Notes under the pieces: generated by a model | What the model saw: only the letters and a program-made list of their open reading frames with translations | Databases searched by the model: none | What the model was told of the DNA's origin: nothing | Shown here: one piece after another, positions 52,771-62,345 of the stretch | Numbering within the stretch: position 1 is the first letter of the stretch | Layout: every line of letters starts with the position of its first letter | Made by a program: the position numbers and the translations under genes | Source of the DNA: Lewinella sp. IMCC34191 | GTDB taxonomy: Bacteria; Bacteroidota; Bacteroidia; Chitinophagales; Saprospiraceae | Direction: 5' to 3' | Assembly (NCBI RefSeq): GCF_003390935.1 | Contig: NZ_QNQZ01000001.1 | Coordinates: 992,001-1,056,000 of the forward strand | DNA length: 64,000 bases

Positions 52771-52774
52771 CGAA

Positions 52775-54031
52775 ATGACACAGCAAACGGTCAGCCCAAT
52801 TTCAGTAGAAGAAGTAATCAAAGCGCGGCACCGGCTGCGCGGTATCGCCCTGGAAACCCCCTTGATGCGCAGTACCCGGCTCAGCCGGATGTACGATGCC
52901 GATATATATCTAAAGCGCGAAGATCTGCAGGAAGTCCGGAGCTATAAGATCCGCGGCAGTTACAATAAAATGGCTTCCCTGAGCCAGGAGGAAAGAGACC
53001 GGGGGGTGGTGTGTGCCAGTGCCGGCAATCACGCGCAGGGCCTGGCTTACGCCTGTAATGCGATGAAAGTTACGGGGGTGATCTTCATGCCGGTGGTGAC
53101 GCCCGCCCAAAAGGTCCGCAAAGTGCGCATGTTCGGCGGCGAATACGTGGAGGTGGTGCTGATCGGGGACACCTACGACGATGCCTACAGTGAGAGTATG
53201 CGGGTAGCCGAAGAGCGGGGTTTAACGTACGTGCACCCCTTCGACGACCCCAAGACGATTGCCGGTCAGGGCACGGTCGGTCTGGAGATTCTGGATGCGG
53301 CCACCAAGCCGATCGATATGCTGATCATGGCCGTCGGCGGTGGTGGGTTAAGCGCGGGGATAGGAAGCGTTTTCAGTCAATTGAGCCCGCAGACGAAGCT
53401 GATCGGGGTGGAACCGTCGGGTGCACCGGCAATGTACAATAGCCTGAAGGCGGGAGAGGTCCTTACCCTCGACACGATCGATAGTTTCGTCGACGGAGCA
53501 GCCGTACGGCGGGTGGGAAAAAATAATTTTCCCATCGTGCGCGACACCATCGATCACATCGAACTGGTTGACGAAGGCAAAGTGTGCGGGGTGATGCTGG
53601 ACCTCTACAATGAAGACGGCCTGGTGGTAGAACCCGCGGGCGCCCTCTCGATCGCCGTTTTGGATCAACTGGGCGACCTGCGGGGTAAGCACATTGTCTG
53701 TGTCGTCAGCGGCGGCAACAACGACATCACGCGCACCCCCGAAATACAGGAACGGGCCCTGATGTACGCGGGCCTGAAACATTACTTCATCGTGGAGTTT
53801 CCCCAGCGTTCGGGAGCCCTGCGGGACTTTCTCGACGTACTGGGCCCCGAAGACGATATCACTCACTTCGAATACACCAAGAAGCACAACCGGGCGATGG
53901 GTCCGGCGCTGGTAGGTATTCAATTGGGGAAGCGCAGCGACTTTGACGAGCTACTGGACCGGATGGAAGCCCGTAAACTGCGGTACGAACACCTGAACGA
54001 CCAGCCCATCCTTTTTGAAATGCTGATCTGA
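52775..54031 (+). CDS. ilvA: Threonine dehydratase (biosynthetic type, short form)
   Basis: A PLP enzyme of 418 residues that deaminates threonine to 2-oxobutanoate for isoleucine synthesis. The PLP lysine is Lys58 in SYKIRGSYNK; SAGNHAQGLAYA and the tetraglycine VGGGGLSAG bind PLP, and VVSGGNND follows. The last 85 residues (FIVEFPQRSGALRDFLDVLG) form a single ACT-like regulatory domain, so feedback control by isoleucine is plausible. I choose ATG 52775 over upstream ATG 52754 and TTG 52724 because homology begins near QTVSPISVEEV. Confidence 0.9.
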   Translation: MTQQTVSPISVEEVIKARHRLRGIALETPLMRSTRLSRMYDADIYLKREDLQEVRSYKIRGSYNKMASLSQEERDRGVVCASAGNHAQGLAYACNAMKVTGVIFMPVVTPAQKVRKVRMFGGEYVEVVLIGDTYDDAYSESMRVAEERGLTYVHPFDDPKTIAGQGTVGLEILDAATKPIDMLIMAVGGGGLSAGIGSVFSQLSPQTKLIGVEPSGAPAMYNSLKAGEVLTLDTIDSFVDGAAVRRVGKNNFPIVRDTIDHIELVDEGKVCGVMLDLYNEDGLVVEPAGALSIAVLDQLGDLRGKHIVCVVSGGNNDITRTPEIQERALMYAGLKHYFIVEFPQRSGALRDFLDVLGPEDDITHFEYTKKHNRAMGPALVGIQLGKRSDFDELLDRMEARKLRYEHLNDQPILFEMLI

Positions 54032-54035
54032 AGCC

Positions 54036-54299
54036 ATGGATATAAAAATAGCCTGCCCCAAGTGTGATTGGGAACCCGATGGCCGCCCCTACTGGATGTG
54101 TGATCATTGCTTCACGACCTTCGACACCTTTATAACGACTGCCATTTGCCCGAATTGTAAAAAGCAATTCAAGGACACGCAGTGTATCTCGTGCCACGAA
54201 TATAGTCCGCACCTGGACTGGTACCGGAACCTGGATGCCTGGCTGCGTGCGCAGTTGGAAAAGATCCTGGAGCGGACGGCCGTGTCCGTTGAGGATTGA
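54036..54299 (+). CDS. Small zinc-ribbon protein of unknown function
   Basis: An 87-residue protein with four CxxC pairs: ACPKC (residues 6-10), MCDHC, ICPNC and QCISC, enough for two zinc ribbons. The C-terminal 25 residues are a charged helix (WYRNLDAWLRAQLEKILERT). It starts 4 bases after ilvA and 25 before the addA-like gene, so it is probably part of the same transcript. A nucleic-acid- or protein-binding adaptor is possible, but there is no direct evidence. Confidence 0.75.
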   Translation: MDIKIACPKCDWEPDGRPYWMCDHCFTTFDTFITTAICPNCKKQFKDTQCISCHEYSPHLDWYRNLDAWLRAQLEKILERTAVSVED

Positions 54300-54324
54300 C
54301 TAACATTTTGTTTACTTTACCGGC

Positions 54325-57300
54325 ATGACGAAGATGCCCGGATTGCTGAACAATCTCAAGCTGATCTCGGCCGGTGCCGGGAGCGGTAAGACCTACCGCC
54401 TCACCCAGGAAATGGCTGCCCTGCTTACCGAAGGCGAAGTCCGCCCGGAAGGCATTATTGCCACTACCTTTACTAAACGTGCCGCCGCCGAATTGAAGGA
54501 GCGCGTACGTGTCAAGTTACTCCGGGAAGGGATGACGCGCGAGGCCTCGGAACTGAGCAACGCGCTCATCGGAACCGTCCACGGTCTGGGGGTAAAATTG
54601 CTGCGCCGCTTCGCCTTCGAGGCCGGGGTGAGTCCGCAAGTCGACATCATAGCCGACGGCGACCACCAACGCCTGTTTAACTTAAGCATGGCGGCCGTCA
54701 TCAGCCTGGAGCAGATCCGGGAGATCGAGGGGCTGGTCGACCGGCTGAGTCTGAGTAACTTCGGAGACAAATACAACTGGCGCCAGGACGTGCTCAGTCT
54801 GGTTGAGGTCATTCGCGGGAACGCCTTCACCGAAGCGGATGTCGAGATCAGTAAACGGAACAGCTGGCAGAGCCTGCAAGAATTTCTGCCCCCCGTCAAT
54901 AGGGATGTATCCATCAGTCAATACCGGACGCGTATGGAGCGGGTACTAAAGGATACTTTCGAAAACCTGCTCGCAAACGAGGCGGACGGGACCAAGAAAA
55001 CCACTACGGCGGCCAATAGCCTGCGGTCCATGCTCCGCGACCTGAAACAACGCGGCTACCTGCCCTGGGCCAATTATGCCAAATTGGGTCGGTATGACCG
55101 GGAAGTCGGCGCGAAGAGCAAGGATCTGGTGGAAGATCTAGTATCGCTGGGAGAGCAACACGCCGGCCTCGCCGCCTTCCAGGACGACCTGAAACGCTAC
55201 CAGGATTTACTGTTCGATTGCGCGCAAGCTTCCATCGCGGAGTACGACAACTATAAGAAGAGCCGCGGCCGGATCGACTATACTGATATGGAGGTCCTGG
55301 TGCTGCACCTCCTCGATAACAAGCAGGTCCGCGAAACCCTTTCGCGGGAACTGGACCTGTTGATGGTGGATGAATTTCAGGACACCTCCCCCATCCAGCT
55401 CGCCATTTTCCTACGCCTCAGCCAGCTCGCTAAACAAAGCGTTTGGGTGGGGGACCCCAAGCAAAGTATCTACGGCTTCCGGGGTGCCGAGCCGAGGCTG
55501 ATGGCGGCGGTCATGCACGCCAACGGGCCCATCGACCCGGCCAATATTCAGCGCAACAGCTGGCGGAGCCGGGAGGATGTGGTGTATACCTGTAACAGCC
55601 TGTTCGTATCGGCCTTTCCGGAGTTTTCGCCCGAAGAGGTCGCGCTCGAGCCGGTGAGAAAACGGGCGGGAAGCCGCTTTAGCCCGCCGGAAAGCGATTC
55701 GCTGTCAGCGAAGAGCGGACTGATCCACTGGCACTTTACACCGGAGGGCAGAACCCGACACAGCAATCCCTTCATGATCGCCACCCTGGTAAAGGCAATC
55801 CGGGAGATGCTGGACAACCCACCGCTCGTGCTACCGAAAGGGGCTAGCGAAGAACGCCCCCTCCGTGCGGGTGACGTGGCGATCCTCTGCCGTTCCAATT
55901 ACCGGTGTGCGGACGTCGCCGCCGAATTGTCTAAGCAGGGACTATCCGCCGCCATTGCCCGCAAAGGTTTGCTGCAAACCGCCGAAGCCACCCTGCTGCT
56001 GGCGTGTCTGAAGTACATGCTGGACGGAACGGACAGTCTTTCTATCGCGGAGATCATGCTCTTCGGTAGCCGGCGCGAACTTCCCGACATCATCACGCAC
56101 CGGTTGGAGTACCTGGAGCAGGGAACCCAAACACCCTGGGGAAAGGAAGAAGCCATCCTGCACCGATTGGAGGGCCTGCGCGGGGCTACCGCGGAGCACT
56201 CGACGAGCGAGATGATCAACCTGGTGCTGGAACGAATCGATCTGCGGCGGATAGCGGCCGCCTGGGGGGACGGGGAACAGCGACTGGCCAATATCGATGA
56301 GATGCGACGGCTGGCCGTCGCTTACGAGGATAATTGCCACCAGCAACACCGCGCGGCCTCCCTGGGCGGCTACTTGCTCTACCTCAATCAATTGATTCGG
56401 GAGGATGCGGATATGCAAGGCGCCAGCGAGCGGCCGGATGCCGTAAACGTGCTAACGTACCACCGCAGTAAAGGCCTGGAGTGGCCCGCGGTCATCTGCT
56501 TCGACCTCGATCAGTCCTTACGCGCGGACGTGTGGGGGCGGGCCGTTCTACCAACTGCCCCCGAAGCACCGGTCGACCTGCGCCGACCGCTGGCCGACCG
56601 CTGGCTGCGGTATTGGGTCAATCCGTACGGTCGCCTCAGCTCGGGCATCGAGTGGGTGGAAGCACTGCAGGCGAGCCGCCACCAGGACAACGCAAACGAA
56701 GCCGCGCTCGCCGAAGAGGCCCGCCTGCTCTACGTAGGTATGACGCGTGCCCGCGATTACCTGATCTTACCGACCAGCCACAAGAACGGGGCTCCGTGGA
56801 TAGACCGCGTATATGCCCGCGGTGGGAAGCCGACACCGGTGCTTTCCCCGGATACCACGGAAACCCCGTTCACGTGGAATGACACCGACGTGGATAAGAC
56901 CTTTCAGCAATGGACCGAGCCATCCGCACAACCGGCCGCGGAGATGTCATACGATCCGATGCAATTCATCGCCCAGGAACGGCCAGGCCGAGCACCTTAT
57001 GAACCACGCATCGTCGACGATATGTTTTTAGTCGATCGCTATCCGGATAGCCGGCCCGGTAAAACCGAGCCTTACTTTACCGTCCCGGAGTACGATCCGG
57101 CAACCGACGTACGCACGATCGCGCGCTGCCTGAGTCTCTTCATGGCCGGCGATCCGGGTGACAAGGAATCGCTGGCCTACCGCACCGAGCTGGTGGAAGA
57201 TCTTTTGGAGGAGTGGATGCCCGGTGGGGAAATTGATGCGCAACTCTTCCTCGATCTTTCCTCTGCATTTTACGCTACGGTAGGGCGGCTTCTTCCGGGC

Positions 57301-57570
57301 GGTCGACTTCACCGTCAGCTCCCCCTGCGCGGTCATTGCGCCGGCCGGGGCTACCAAAGGCAGCTTGACTGGCTTACCGTGACGGAACGGGGCGAGAGCG
57401 TGCTGATTATGGACGTCTGTCAGTCCGCCAAACAGTTGCCGACGCAGATCGGTGCCCGCATGGCAGAACTGCGTCTGCAAGCCGATATACTCGGTGAACA
57501 CAATAGCCCAATCAGTCGGGCCTACCTACATATGCCCGCCCTCGGGCAGCTAATGGAAGTTCACCTTTGA
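54325..57570 (+). CDS. AddA/UvrD-like superfamily 1 helicase with degenerate C-terminal nuclease region
   Basis: A 1081-residue SF1A helicase related to AddA/RecB, which processes double-strand breaks with AddB. Walker A is SAGAGSGKT (15-23); DELLMVDEFQDTSP is motif II; VGDPKQSIYGFRGA is motif III; LTYHRSKGLEWPAVI is motif V; LLYVGMTRARDYLIL is motif VI. The terminal 150 residues occupy the place of the RecB-type nuclease: LDWLTV (Asp1015) and LIMDVCQS (Asp1030) match the DxK region, but Cys1032 stands where the catalytic lysine should be. No addB gene is adjacent. mqnB overlaps its stop by 4 bases. Confidence 0.88.
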   Translation: MTKMPGLLNNLKLISAGAGSGKTYRLTQEMAALLTEGEVRPEGIIATTFTKRAAAELKERVRVKLLREGMTREASELSNALIGTVHGLGVKLLRRFAFEAGVSPQVDIIADGDHQRLFNLSMAAVISLEQIREIEGLVDRLSLSNFGDKYNWRQDVLSLVEVIRGNAFTEADVEISKRNSWQSLQEFLPPVNRDVSISQYRTRMERVLKDTFENLLANEADGTKKTTTAANSLRSMLRDLKQRGYLPWANYAKLGRYDREVGAKSKDLVEDLVSLGEQHAGLAAFQDDLKRYQDLLFDCAQASIAEYDNYKKSRGRIDYTDMEVLVLHLLDNKQVRETLSRELDLLMVDEFQDTSPIQLAIFLRLSQLAKQSVWVGDPKQSIYGFRGAEPRLMAAVMHANGPIDPANIQRNSWRSREDVVYTCNSLFVSAFPEFSPEEVALEPVRKRAGSRFSPPESDSLSAKSGLIHWHFTPEGRTRHSNPFMIATLVKAIREMLDNPPLVLPKGASEERPLRAGDVAILCRSNYRCADVAAELSKQGLSAAIARKGLLQTAEATLLLACLKYMLDGTDSLSIAEIMLFGSRRELPDIITHRLEYLEQGTQTPWGKEEAILHRLEGLRGATAEHSTSEMINLVLERIDLRRIAAAWGDGEQRLANIDEMRRLAVAYEDNCHQQHRAASLGGYLLYLNQLIREDADMQGASERPDAVNVLTYHRSKGLEWPAVICFDLDQSLRADVWGRAVLPTAPEAPVDLRRPLADRWLRYWVNPYGRLSSGIEWVEALQASRHQDNANEAALAEEARLLYVGMTRARDYLILPTSHKNGAPWIDRVYARGGKPTPVLSPDTTETPFTWNDTDVDKTFQQWTEPSAQPAAEMSYDPMQFIAQERPGRAPYEPRIVDDMFLVDRYPDSRPGKTEPYFTVPEYDPATDVRTIARCLSLFMAGDPGDKESLAYRTELVEDLLEEWMPGGEIDAQLFLDLSSAFYATVGRLLPGGRLHRQLPLRGHCAGRGYQRQLDWLTVTERGESVLIMDVCQSAKQLPTQIGARMAELRLQADILGEHNSPISRAYLHMPALGQLMEVHL

Positions 57571-58253
57571 AGATCCTGTTAAGCGCCGCTACCCCACCCG
57601 AACTCGGGCCGGTGCTGCACTGGCTTCGCGACCGGGCCATGTCCTCCGAACGGAACGTACTGCGGTTCGGAAGCCTGGATGTACACCTGCTGTTTACCGG
57701 CATGGGCCCGATGGCCACTGCTTACGCGCTGGGGTCTTACTTCGCTCGGCAATCCGTCGATCTGGCCATCCAAGCGGGAATAGCGGGTGCCCTGGATACG
57801 ACGCTGGAGATAGGCGAAGTCGTGCGGGTCCAGCAGGACACGCTCGTGGATTTTGGCGCGGAGGATAAAGATCAGCGCTGGTTGAGCCTCCCGGATATGG
57901 GTTTTGCATACGCGTCGCCTTACCAAGCCGACGGAAGTTTGCGCCCGGTGGATACGGCCGCCCAGTATTTGCCCTACCGAAGCGTCCGCGGAGGCACGAC
58001 CGCCCGGGCTTCGGGGAGTACGGTAACGATCGATCGGATCCGGGAGCGCTTTCCGGAGGTTCAGATCGAAACCATGGAGGGGGCCGCCTTCTTTTACGCC
58101 GCCCAATCGTCTGGTGTACCCTGCCTGCAGCTGCGATCCATCAGTAATTACGTTACGGAGCGCGATCGGGAAAGCTGGAACATCGGTTTGGCGATCAAGA
58201 CTCTAAACGAGGCTTTGGAAAACCTCCTGACTGCCTTTACCGCACAGGCCTAG
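57567..58253 (+). CDS. mqnB: Futalosine hydrolase MqnB
   Basis: A nucleosidase of the PNP/MTAN fold, 228 residues. It cleaves futalosine to hypoxanthine and dehypoxanthine futalosine in the alternative menaquinone pathway. Motifs: LLFTGMGPMATAYALG, AIQAGIAGALD and IETMEGAAFFYAAQ (purine site with the catalytic Glu region). The start is TTG 57567, overlapping the helicase stop as TTGA, so reinitiation is probable. MTA/SAH nucleosidase is the main alternative. Its stop overlaps the convergent mrp stop by 4 bases. Confidence 0.9.
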   Translation: MKILLSAATPPELGPVLHWLRDRAMSSERNVLRFGSLDVHLLFTGMGPMATAYALGSYFARQSVDLAIQAGIAGALDTTLEIGEVVRVQQDTLVDFGAEDKDQRWLSLPDMGFAYASPYQADGSLRPVDTAAQYLPYRSVRGGTTARASGSTVTIDRIRERFPEVQIETMEGAAFFYAAQSSGVPCLQLRSISNYVTERDRESWNIGLAIKTLNEALENLLTAFTAQA

Positions 58254-59362
58254 CTGTTCACTTCCACCTTTCGCGTTGGTCCCATCATTTCGTTGCGAAG
58301 CGCCGTCTGGCGAGCCACGTTACGGGCCACCTTGAGCCAAGCTTCCCGGGTGATCTCATCCTCGCGGTTCAGTACGGCGGGTTTTCCACTGTCCCCACCT
58401 TCCCGGATGGATTGTACAAGGGGGATTTGCCCTAACAGCATACTGTTGCTCTTTTTAGCCAGGGTCTTACCGCCGCCCTCACCAAAGATGTAGTATTTGT
58501 TATCCGGCAATTCGGCCGGCGTGAAGTAGGCCATATTCTCCACCACGCCCAGGACGGGAACCTGTACGTCCGGCAGAAAGAACATATTCATGGCCTTGAT
58601 CGCATCCGCCAGGGCTACATTCTGCGGGGTAGTCACCATCACGGCACCCGTGACGCTCACCGACTGAACGAGCGAGAGCTGTACATCACCGGTCCCCGGG
58701 GGCAAATCGACAATGAGGTAATCCAGGGGCGGCCAGATCGTCTCTTCGATAAACTGGCGTACGATACCCGCCAGCCGGGGCCCGCGGAGTACGACCGCCT
58801 GCTCGGGGTCGACGACGAACCCGGTACTCATCACCGGTAAGCCGTAGGCGTAGAGGGGTTTAATTTTGGGCTTCCCGTAGATCTTTTCTACCTGCGGCTT
58901 CTCTCCGGCCAGTCCCAGCATGGTGGGAGCGGAGGGTCCGTAAACATCCGCGTCCAGTAATCCGACCGCCCCGCCCAGTTCCTGTAGACCGAGCGCGAGA
59001 TTCACGGCTACCGTGCTCTTTCCCACACCTCCTTTCCCGCTGGCTACGGCGATAATATTCTTGACCTGCGGAAGGGGATTGCTCTTCTGCGGTCCCCCAC
59101 CCTGCCCGGCGGCCGGATCAATTCCGGGCTGCTGCATGTGGACGTGCACCTGCGCCTGTGGATAGACATTGAGAATGGCTTCCTGGCAGGCAAAATTGAG
59201 CTGCTGCTTGTAATTGTCCTCCAGTTTTGGTAGCTGCAGCGTAAAGGATACGTTCGGCTCTTCCACTTTGAGGTGGAGCACCATGTTCGCGGTAATAATG
59301 TCCTGTCCGGTCTTCGGATCGGTAACGGTGGCTAGCGCTTCTGCTATTTTGCTAATTTCCAT
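58250..59362 (-). CDS. mrp: Mrp/ApbC-type iron-sulfur carrier ATPase
   Basis: A P-loop ATPase of 370 residues that carries or delivers Fe-S clusters. The N-terminal MIP18-like domain (residues about 1-85) precedes the deviant Walker A VASGKGGVGKST; DYLIVDLPPGTGD is Walker B. The CPxC pair that normally binds the cluster is absent; the equivalent stretch reads MAYFTPAELPDNKYYIFG. This loss seems common in Bacteroidota Mrp proteins, so cluster handling may differ. mutS2 lies 27 bases upstream on the same strand. Confidence 0.92.
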   Translation of the reverse strand: MEISKIAEALATVTDPKTGQDIITANMVLHLKVEEPNVSFTLQLPKLEDNYKQQLNFACQEAILNVYPQAQVHVHMQQPGIDPAAGQGGGPQKSNPLPQVKNIIAVASGKGGVGKSTVAVNLALGLQELGGAVGLLDADVYGPSAPTMLGLAGEKPQVEKIYGKPKIKPLYAYGLPVMSTGFVVDPEQAVVLRGPRLAGIVRQFIEETIWPPLDYLIVDLPPGTGDVQLSLVQSVSVTGAVMVTTPQNVALADAIKAMNMFFLPDVQVPVLGVVENMAYFTPAELPDNKYYIFGEGGGKTLAKKSNSMLLGQIPLVQSIREGGDSGKPAVLNREDEITREAWLKVARNVARQTALRNEMMGPTRKVEVNS

Positions 59363-59389
59363 TTGTTGGGTGTGGTCGGGGTTCGGGGT

Positions 59390-61777
59390 CTATAGGTCGA
59401 CTATCGTGACGCCATCCCCACCCTGTTCGCGGGGCGGGGTGCTGAGGTTGAAGGGATGATTGTACTCGCTGAGCTTTTGTCTGACGGCTCGTTTAAGGGC
59501 GCCGCTTCCTTTGCCGTGCACGATACGCAGCTGGGAGGCATTGGCCATGAGCGCCTGGTCAACGAAAGCCTGCGTGGTATTGAGGACCTCCTCAAAGCGC
59601 ATGCCCCGAACGTCCAGCTTATTGCTAAAGGTGGCCACGCCGCGTATGTCGCTCGACACACTTCGTTCCCGGCGGAGCGTCATGGGACTTTCCGCGTGCT
59701 CGAGGTCACGGAGGTTAGCGGTGAGCCGTAGATCGCCAACGATGACGATAGCCCGCTTTTTGTCGATGCTTTCGATGGTTCCGGAGGCACCGCCCGTACG
59801 AAGCTTCACGTAGTCGCCTTCATTGAACTGCCGTTTACCATTTTTCCCGGATTTCGGCTGATAGTAAATGGATTCACGCAAATCGGTGACTTGACCGCTG
59901 ATTTTCTCGCGTTCGTCGCGCAGTTCCTTGGCTTTCTCTTTGGCCTCGTCGATCTTCTTCTCTTCCCGCAGCGTCCGGATCAGGTTTTCCATCTCCTTGT
60001 TGTACTTGGCGGTTTCGGCGAGGGATTGTTCCTTGGCTTCGAGTTTGAGTCGCTTCCGGCGCACTTCGATATCCCGGTGCAGTTCTTCGTAGGTGCGGGT
60101 CAGGGCATCGAGCGTCTTTTGCTTTTGCTCCATCTTAGCAAGCTGCTCCTCCACCTCCTGTTTCTCCCTTTGCAGATCGACCAGCAATTGGTCTACGGCA
60201 CGCTCGTTTTTTCCAGCGCGTTTGCGGGCGTGGGCCAATACGTCATCGGGTAAGCCACTCTTTTGCGCGATCTCGAAGGCATAACTGGATCCAGGTCGGC
60301 CCACCTTGAGCTCATAGGTCGGATTGAGGTTATCCTTGTCGAAGTTCATGCCGCCGTTTACGATACCGGGCGTTTTGTAGGCATAAATCTTCAGGTTGCT
60401 GTAGTGCGTGGTGATCACGCCGTAAACCTTTGCTTTGTTTAGCCGCTCGAGGACCGCCTCCGCAATCGCCCCACCCAGCATCGGGTCGGTTCCGGATCCG
60501 AATTCGTCAATCAGCACCAGCGTCCGATCGTCCGCCTGCTCGGTAAACTCCCGCGCGTTCTTCAGCCGGCTACTGTAGGTGGACAGGTCATCCTCGATGC
60601 TTTGCTGGTCGCCGATATCCGTAAAGATGCGCTGGAAAATGCCCATCTCCGACTCTTTATCGACGGGAACGAGCAGACCGCTCTGCACCATCAGCTGGAG
60701 CAGGCCGACGGATTTCATGGTAATGGATTTTCCACCGGCATTAGGTCCCGAGAGCATCAGGATACGGTTCTTACCCTTCAGTACGAGATCCAGCGGCACG
60801 GTCTTTTTCCCGTACGGACGGTTCTTCAGGTAAAGAAGCGGGTGCCTACCCTCCTTAATGTTTAGCGTAGGGCGGTGGTCGACCTTGGGACGTTCCGCCT
60901 TCATCTGGGAGGCCAGTCGGGCTTTGGCCTGTACCAGGTCCATGTAGACGATGAGATCCCGGTAACTGACCATATGGTCGACGTACGGTCGCAGCGTCGA
61001 GGACAGCTCGCGCAGAATGCGGTAAATCTCCCGCCGTTCTTCCTGCTGTAGATCGAAGATATCGTTGTTGATGCTAATTACTTCGTCCGGCTCGATGTAG
61101 GCCGTTTTACCCGTGGCGGACTCGTCGTGGATAATCCCCCGAATCTGTCGTTTGTGTTCGCTGGGAACGGCCAACACCCGCCGGCCATTCCGAAAGCTTT
61201 CCACCGTATCGCTCAGGTAGCCTGCGCGCCGGTACTTCTCGATGACCGCGCGAAAGGCCTTCTCGACTTCCCGTTGCTTACTACCCAGCAACCGGCGGAT
61301 GCGGCTCAGCTCATCCGAGGCATCGGTGCGGATGTTTCCCTCCGCGTCGATCACGGCCTCGATAGCAGCGCTCAGTTCGGCAACGTAGTCCACCTGGCTG
61401 ACTACCTGGAACAGGGTCGGAAAAGCATTTTGCCGCGCAGTGGATTGAAAGAACGTGAACAGTTGCTTGGCCTGCAGCAACAGGACGTTGATCTTCGCCA
61501 GCCCCGATTCGACCAGCGCGTATCCTTCCACCCGCAGCGCCTTCAGTTCTTCACTGATGTCATCGTAGGCGGTGATGGCAAACATATTCTTCTCCTCCGT
61601 GCCCTGGCGAAATTCCGTTACCTCATCCAGCCAGGTATTGATCTCGCGCACCTTGACGGAGGGCTGCAGACCGAGGGCCGCCTCCCGGCCGAGGTCGCCG
61701 TTGCAGTGGCGCTCCAGGAGGGCGAGGACTTTGTCGAATTCAAGCTTTTCTAGCGTATCAGCGGGTAGTAGCTGCAT
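59390..61777 (-). CDS. mutS2: Endonuclease MutS2
   Basis: A 795-residue MutS2. The ATPase has Walker A SGPNAGGKSITMKS and Walker B DRTLVLIDEFGSGTDP. A long charged coiled-coil region follows (about 510-630; REKQEVEEQLAKMEQKQKT). The C-terminal Smr domain contains LDVRGMRFEEV and IVHGKGSGALK, the LDxR and HGxG nuclease motifs. MutS2 proteins limit recombination or rescue collided ribosomes depending on the organism. No N-terminal mismatch-recognition domain is present, as expected. Confidence 0.95.
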   Translation of the reverse strand: MQLLPADTLEKLEFDKVLALLERHCNGDLGREAALGLQPSVKVREINTWLDEVTEFRQGTEEKNMFAITAYDDISEELKALRVEGYALVESGLAKINVLLLQAKQLFTFFQSTARQNAFPTLFQVVSQVDYVAELSAAIEAVIDAEGNIRTDASDELSRIRRLLGSKQREVEKAFRAVIEKYRRAGYLSDTVESFRNGRRVLAVPSEHKRQIRGIIHDESATGKTAYIEPDEVISINNDIFDLQQEERREIYRILRELSSTLRPYVDHMVSYRDLIVYMDLVQAKARLASQMKAERPKVDHRPTLNIKEGRHPLLYLKNRPYGKKTVPLDLVLKGKNRILMLSGPNAGGKSITMKSVGLLQLMVQSGLLVPVDKESEMGIFQRIFTDIGDQQSIEDDLSTYSSRLKNAREFTEQADDRTLVLIDEFGSGTDPMLGGAIAEAVLERLNKAKVYGVITTHYSNLKIYAYKTPGIVNGGMNFDKDNLNPTYELKVGRPGSSYAFEIAQKSGLPDDVLAHARKRAGKNERAVDQLLVDLQREKQEVEEQLAKMEQKQKTLDALTRTYEELHRDIEVRRKRLKLEAKEQSLAETAKYNKEMENLIRTLREEKKIDEAKEKAKELRDEREKISGQVTDLRESIYYQPKSGKNGKRQFNEGDYVKLRTGGASGTIESIDKKRAIVIVGDLRLTANLRDLEHAESPMTLRRERSVSSDIRGVATFSNKLDVRGMRFEEVLNTTQAFVDQALMANASQLRIVHGKGSGALKRAVRQKLSEYNHPFNLSTPPREQGGDGVTIVDL

Positions 61778-61832
61778 AAATCGTCACGAAGGGTAAAACA
61801 GACTAACGGCTGCCCCGTCGGATGGTTGGTCC

Positions 61833-62297
61833 CTATTTATCCCGCTCCCGATTTTTCGTTCTGGGGCGATTCCATTCTTCCCGCTGCGCAAATGTCACGA
61901 CGTTTTTTATGACCGCGATCATTCCCAGGAACACGAGATAACCCACGGTCACCACCAGATAGATCCAGCGGTAAGACCCCGCTTCACCGATGGTAAGCCC
62001 GCTGAACGCCCAGGCCAGCAGACCGGCACCGAGTGCCAAACCCACAAAGCTGTAAATACTTCGACCCCAGTACTTGGCCGTATTGTCCGCCGAGGCGCTG
62101 AGAACCGCGTTGAACAGCGCGAAGAAGAGCATAAAGCTGGCCGCGCACAACCACGGAAACCGGTTGCTAACGCCTACGGTATTGGTGCCGGAGATGATCA
62201 AACCGAAAAGGTCGATCACCAGGACCATGACCAGAATGACGCCCGCCTGGAGGACGGGATCGATTCGTTTTTCGAAGATGGACAACTCTGACGCCAT
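61833..62297 (-). CDS. Four-helix membrane protein of unknown function
   Basis: A 154-residue protein with four predicted transmembrane segments: about residues 17-36 (AGVILVMVLVIDLFGLIISG), 47-68, 82-101 and 112-132. The N-terminal cytosolic part (SELSIFEKRID) and the C-terminal basic tail (NRPRTKNRERDK) are polar. I do not recognise the family. It lies between mutS2 and the glpD-type gene on the same strand; the 48-base gap to glpD would allow cotranscription. Confidence 0.75.
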   Translation of the reverse strand: MASELSIFEKRIDPVLQAGVILVMVLVIDLFGLIISGTNTVGVSNRFPWLCAASFMLFFALFNAVLSASADNTAKYWGRSIYSFVGLALGAGLLAWAFSGLTIGEAGSYRWIYLVVTVGYLVFLGMIAVIKNVVTFAQREEWNRPRTKNRERDK

Positions 62298-62345
62298 AGT
62301 GCGGTAGTTTATCGCCTAACAGCCCCCGGGATTAATTGTTACCGC

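Noticed and set aside
54393..54914. 173-codon frame antisense to the helicase gene
   Set aside because: Serine/arginine-rich low-complexity shadow without any domain.
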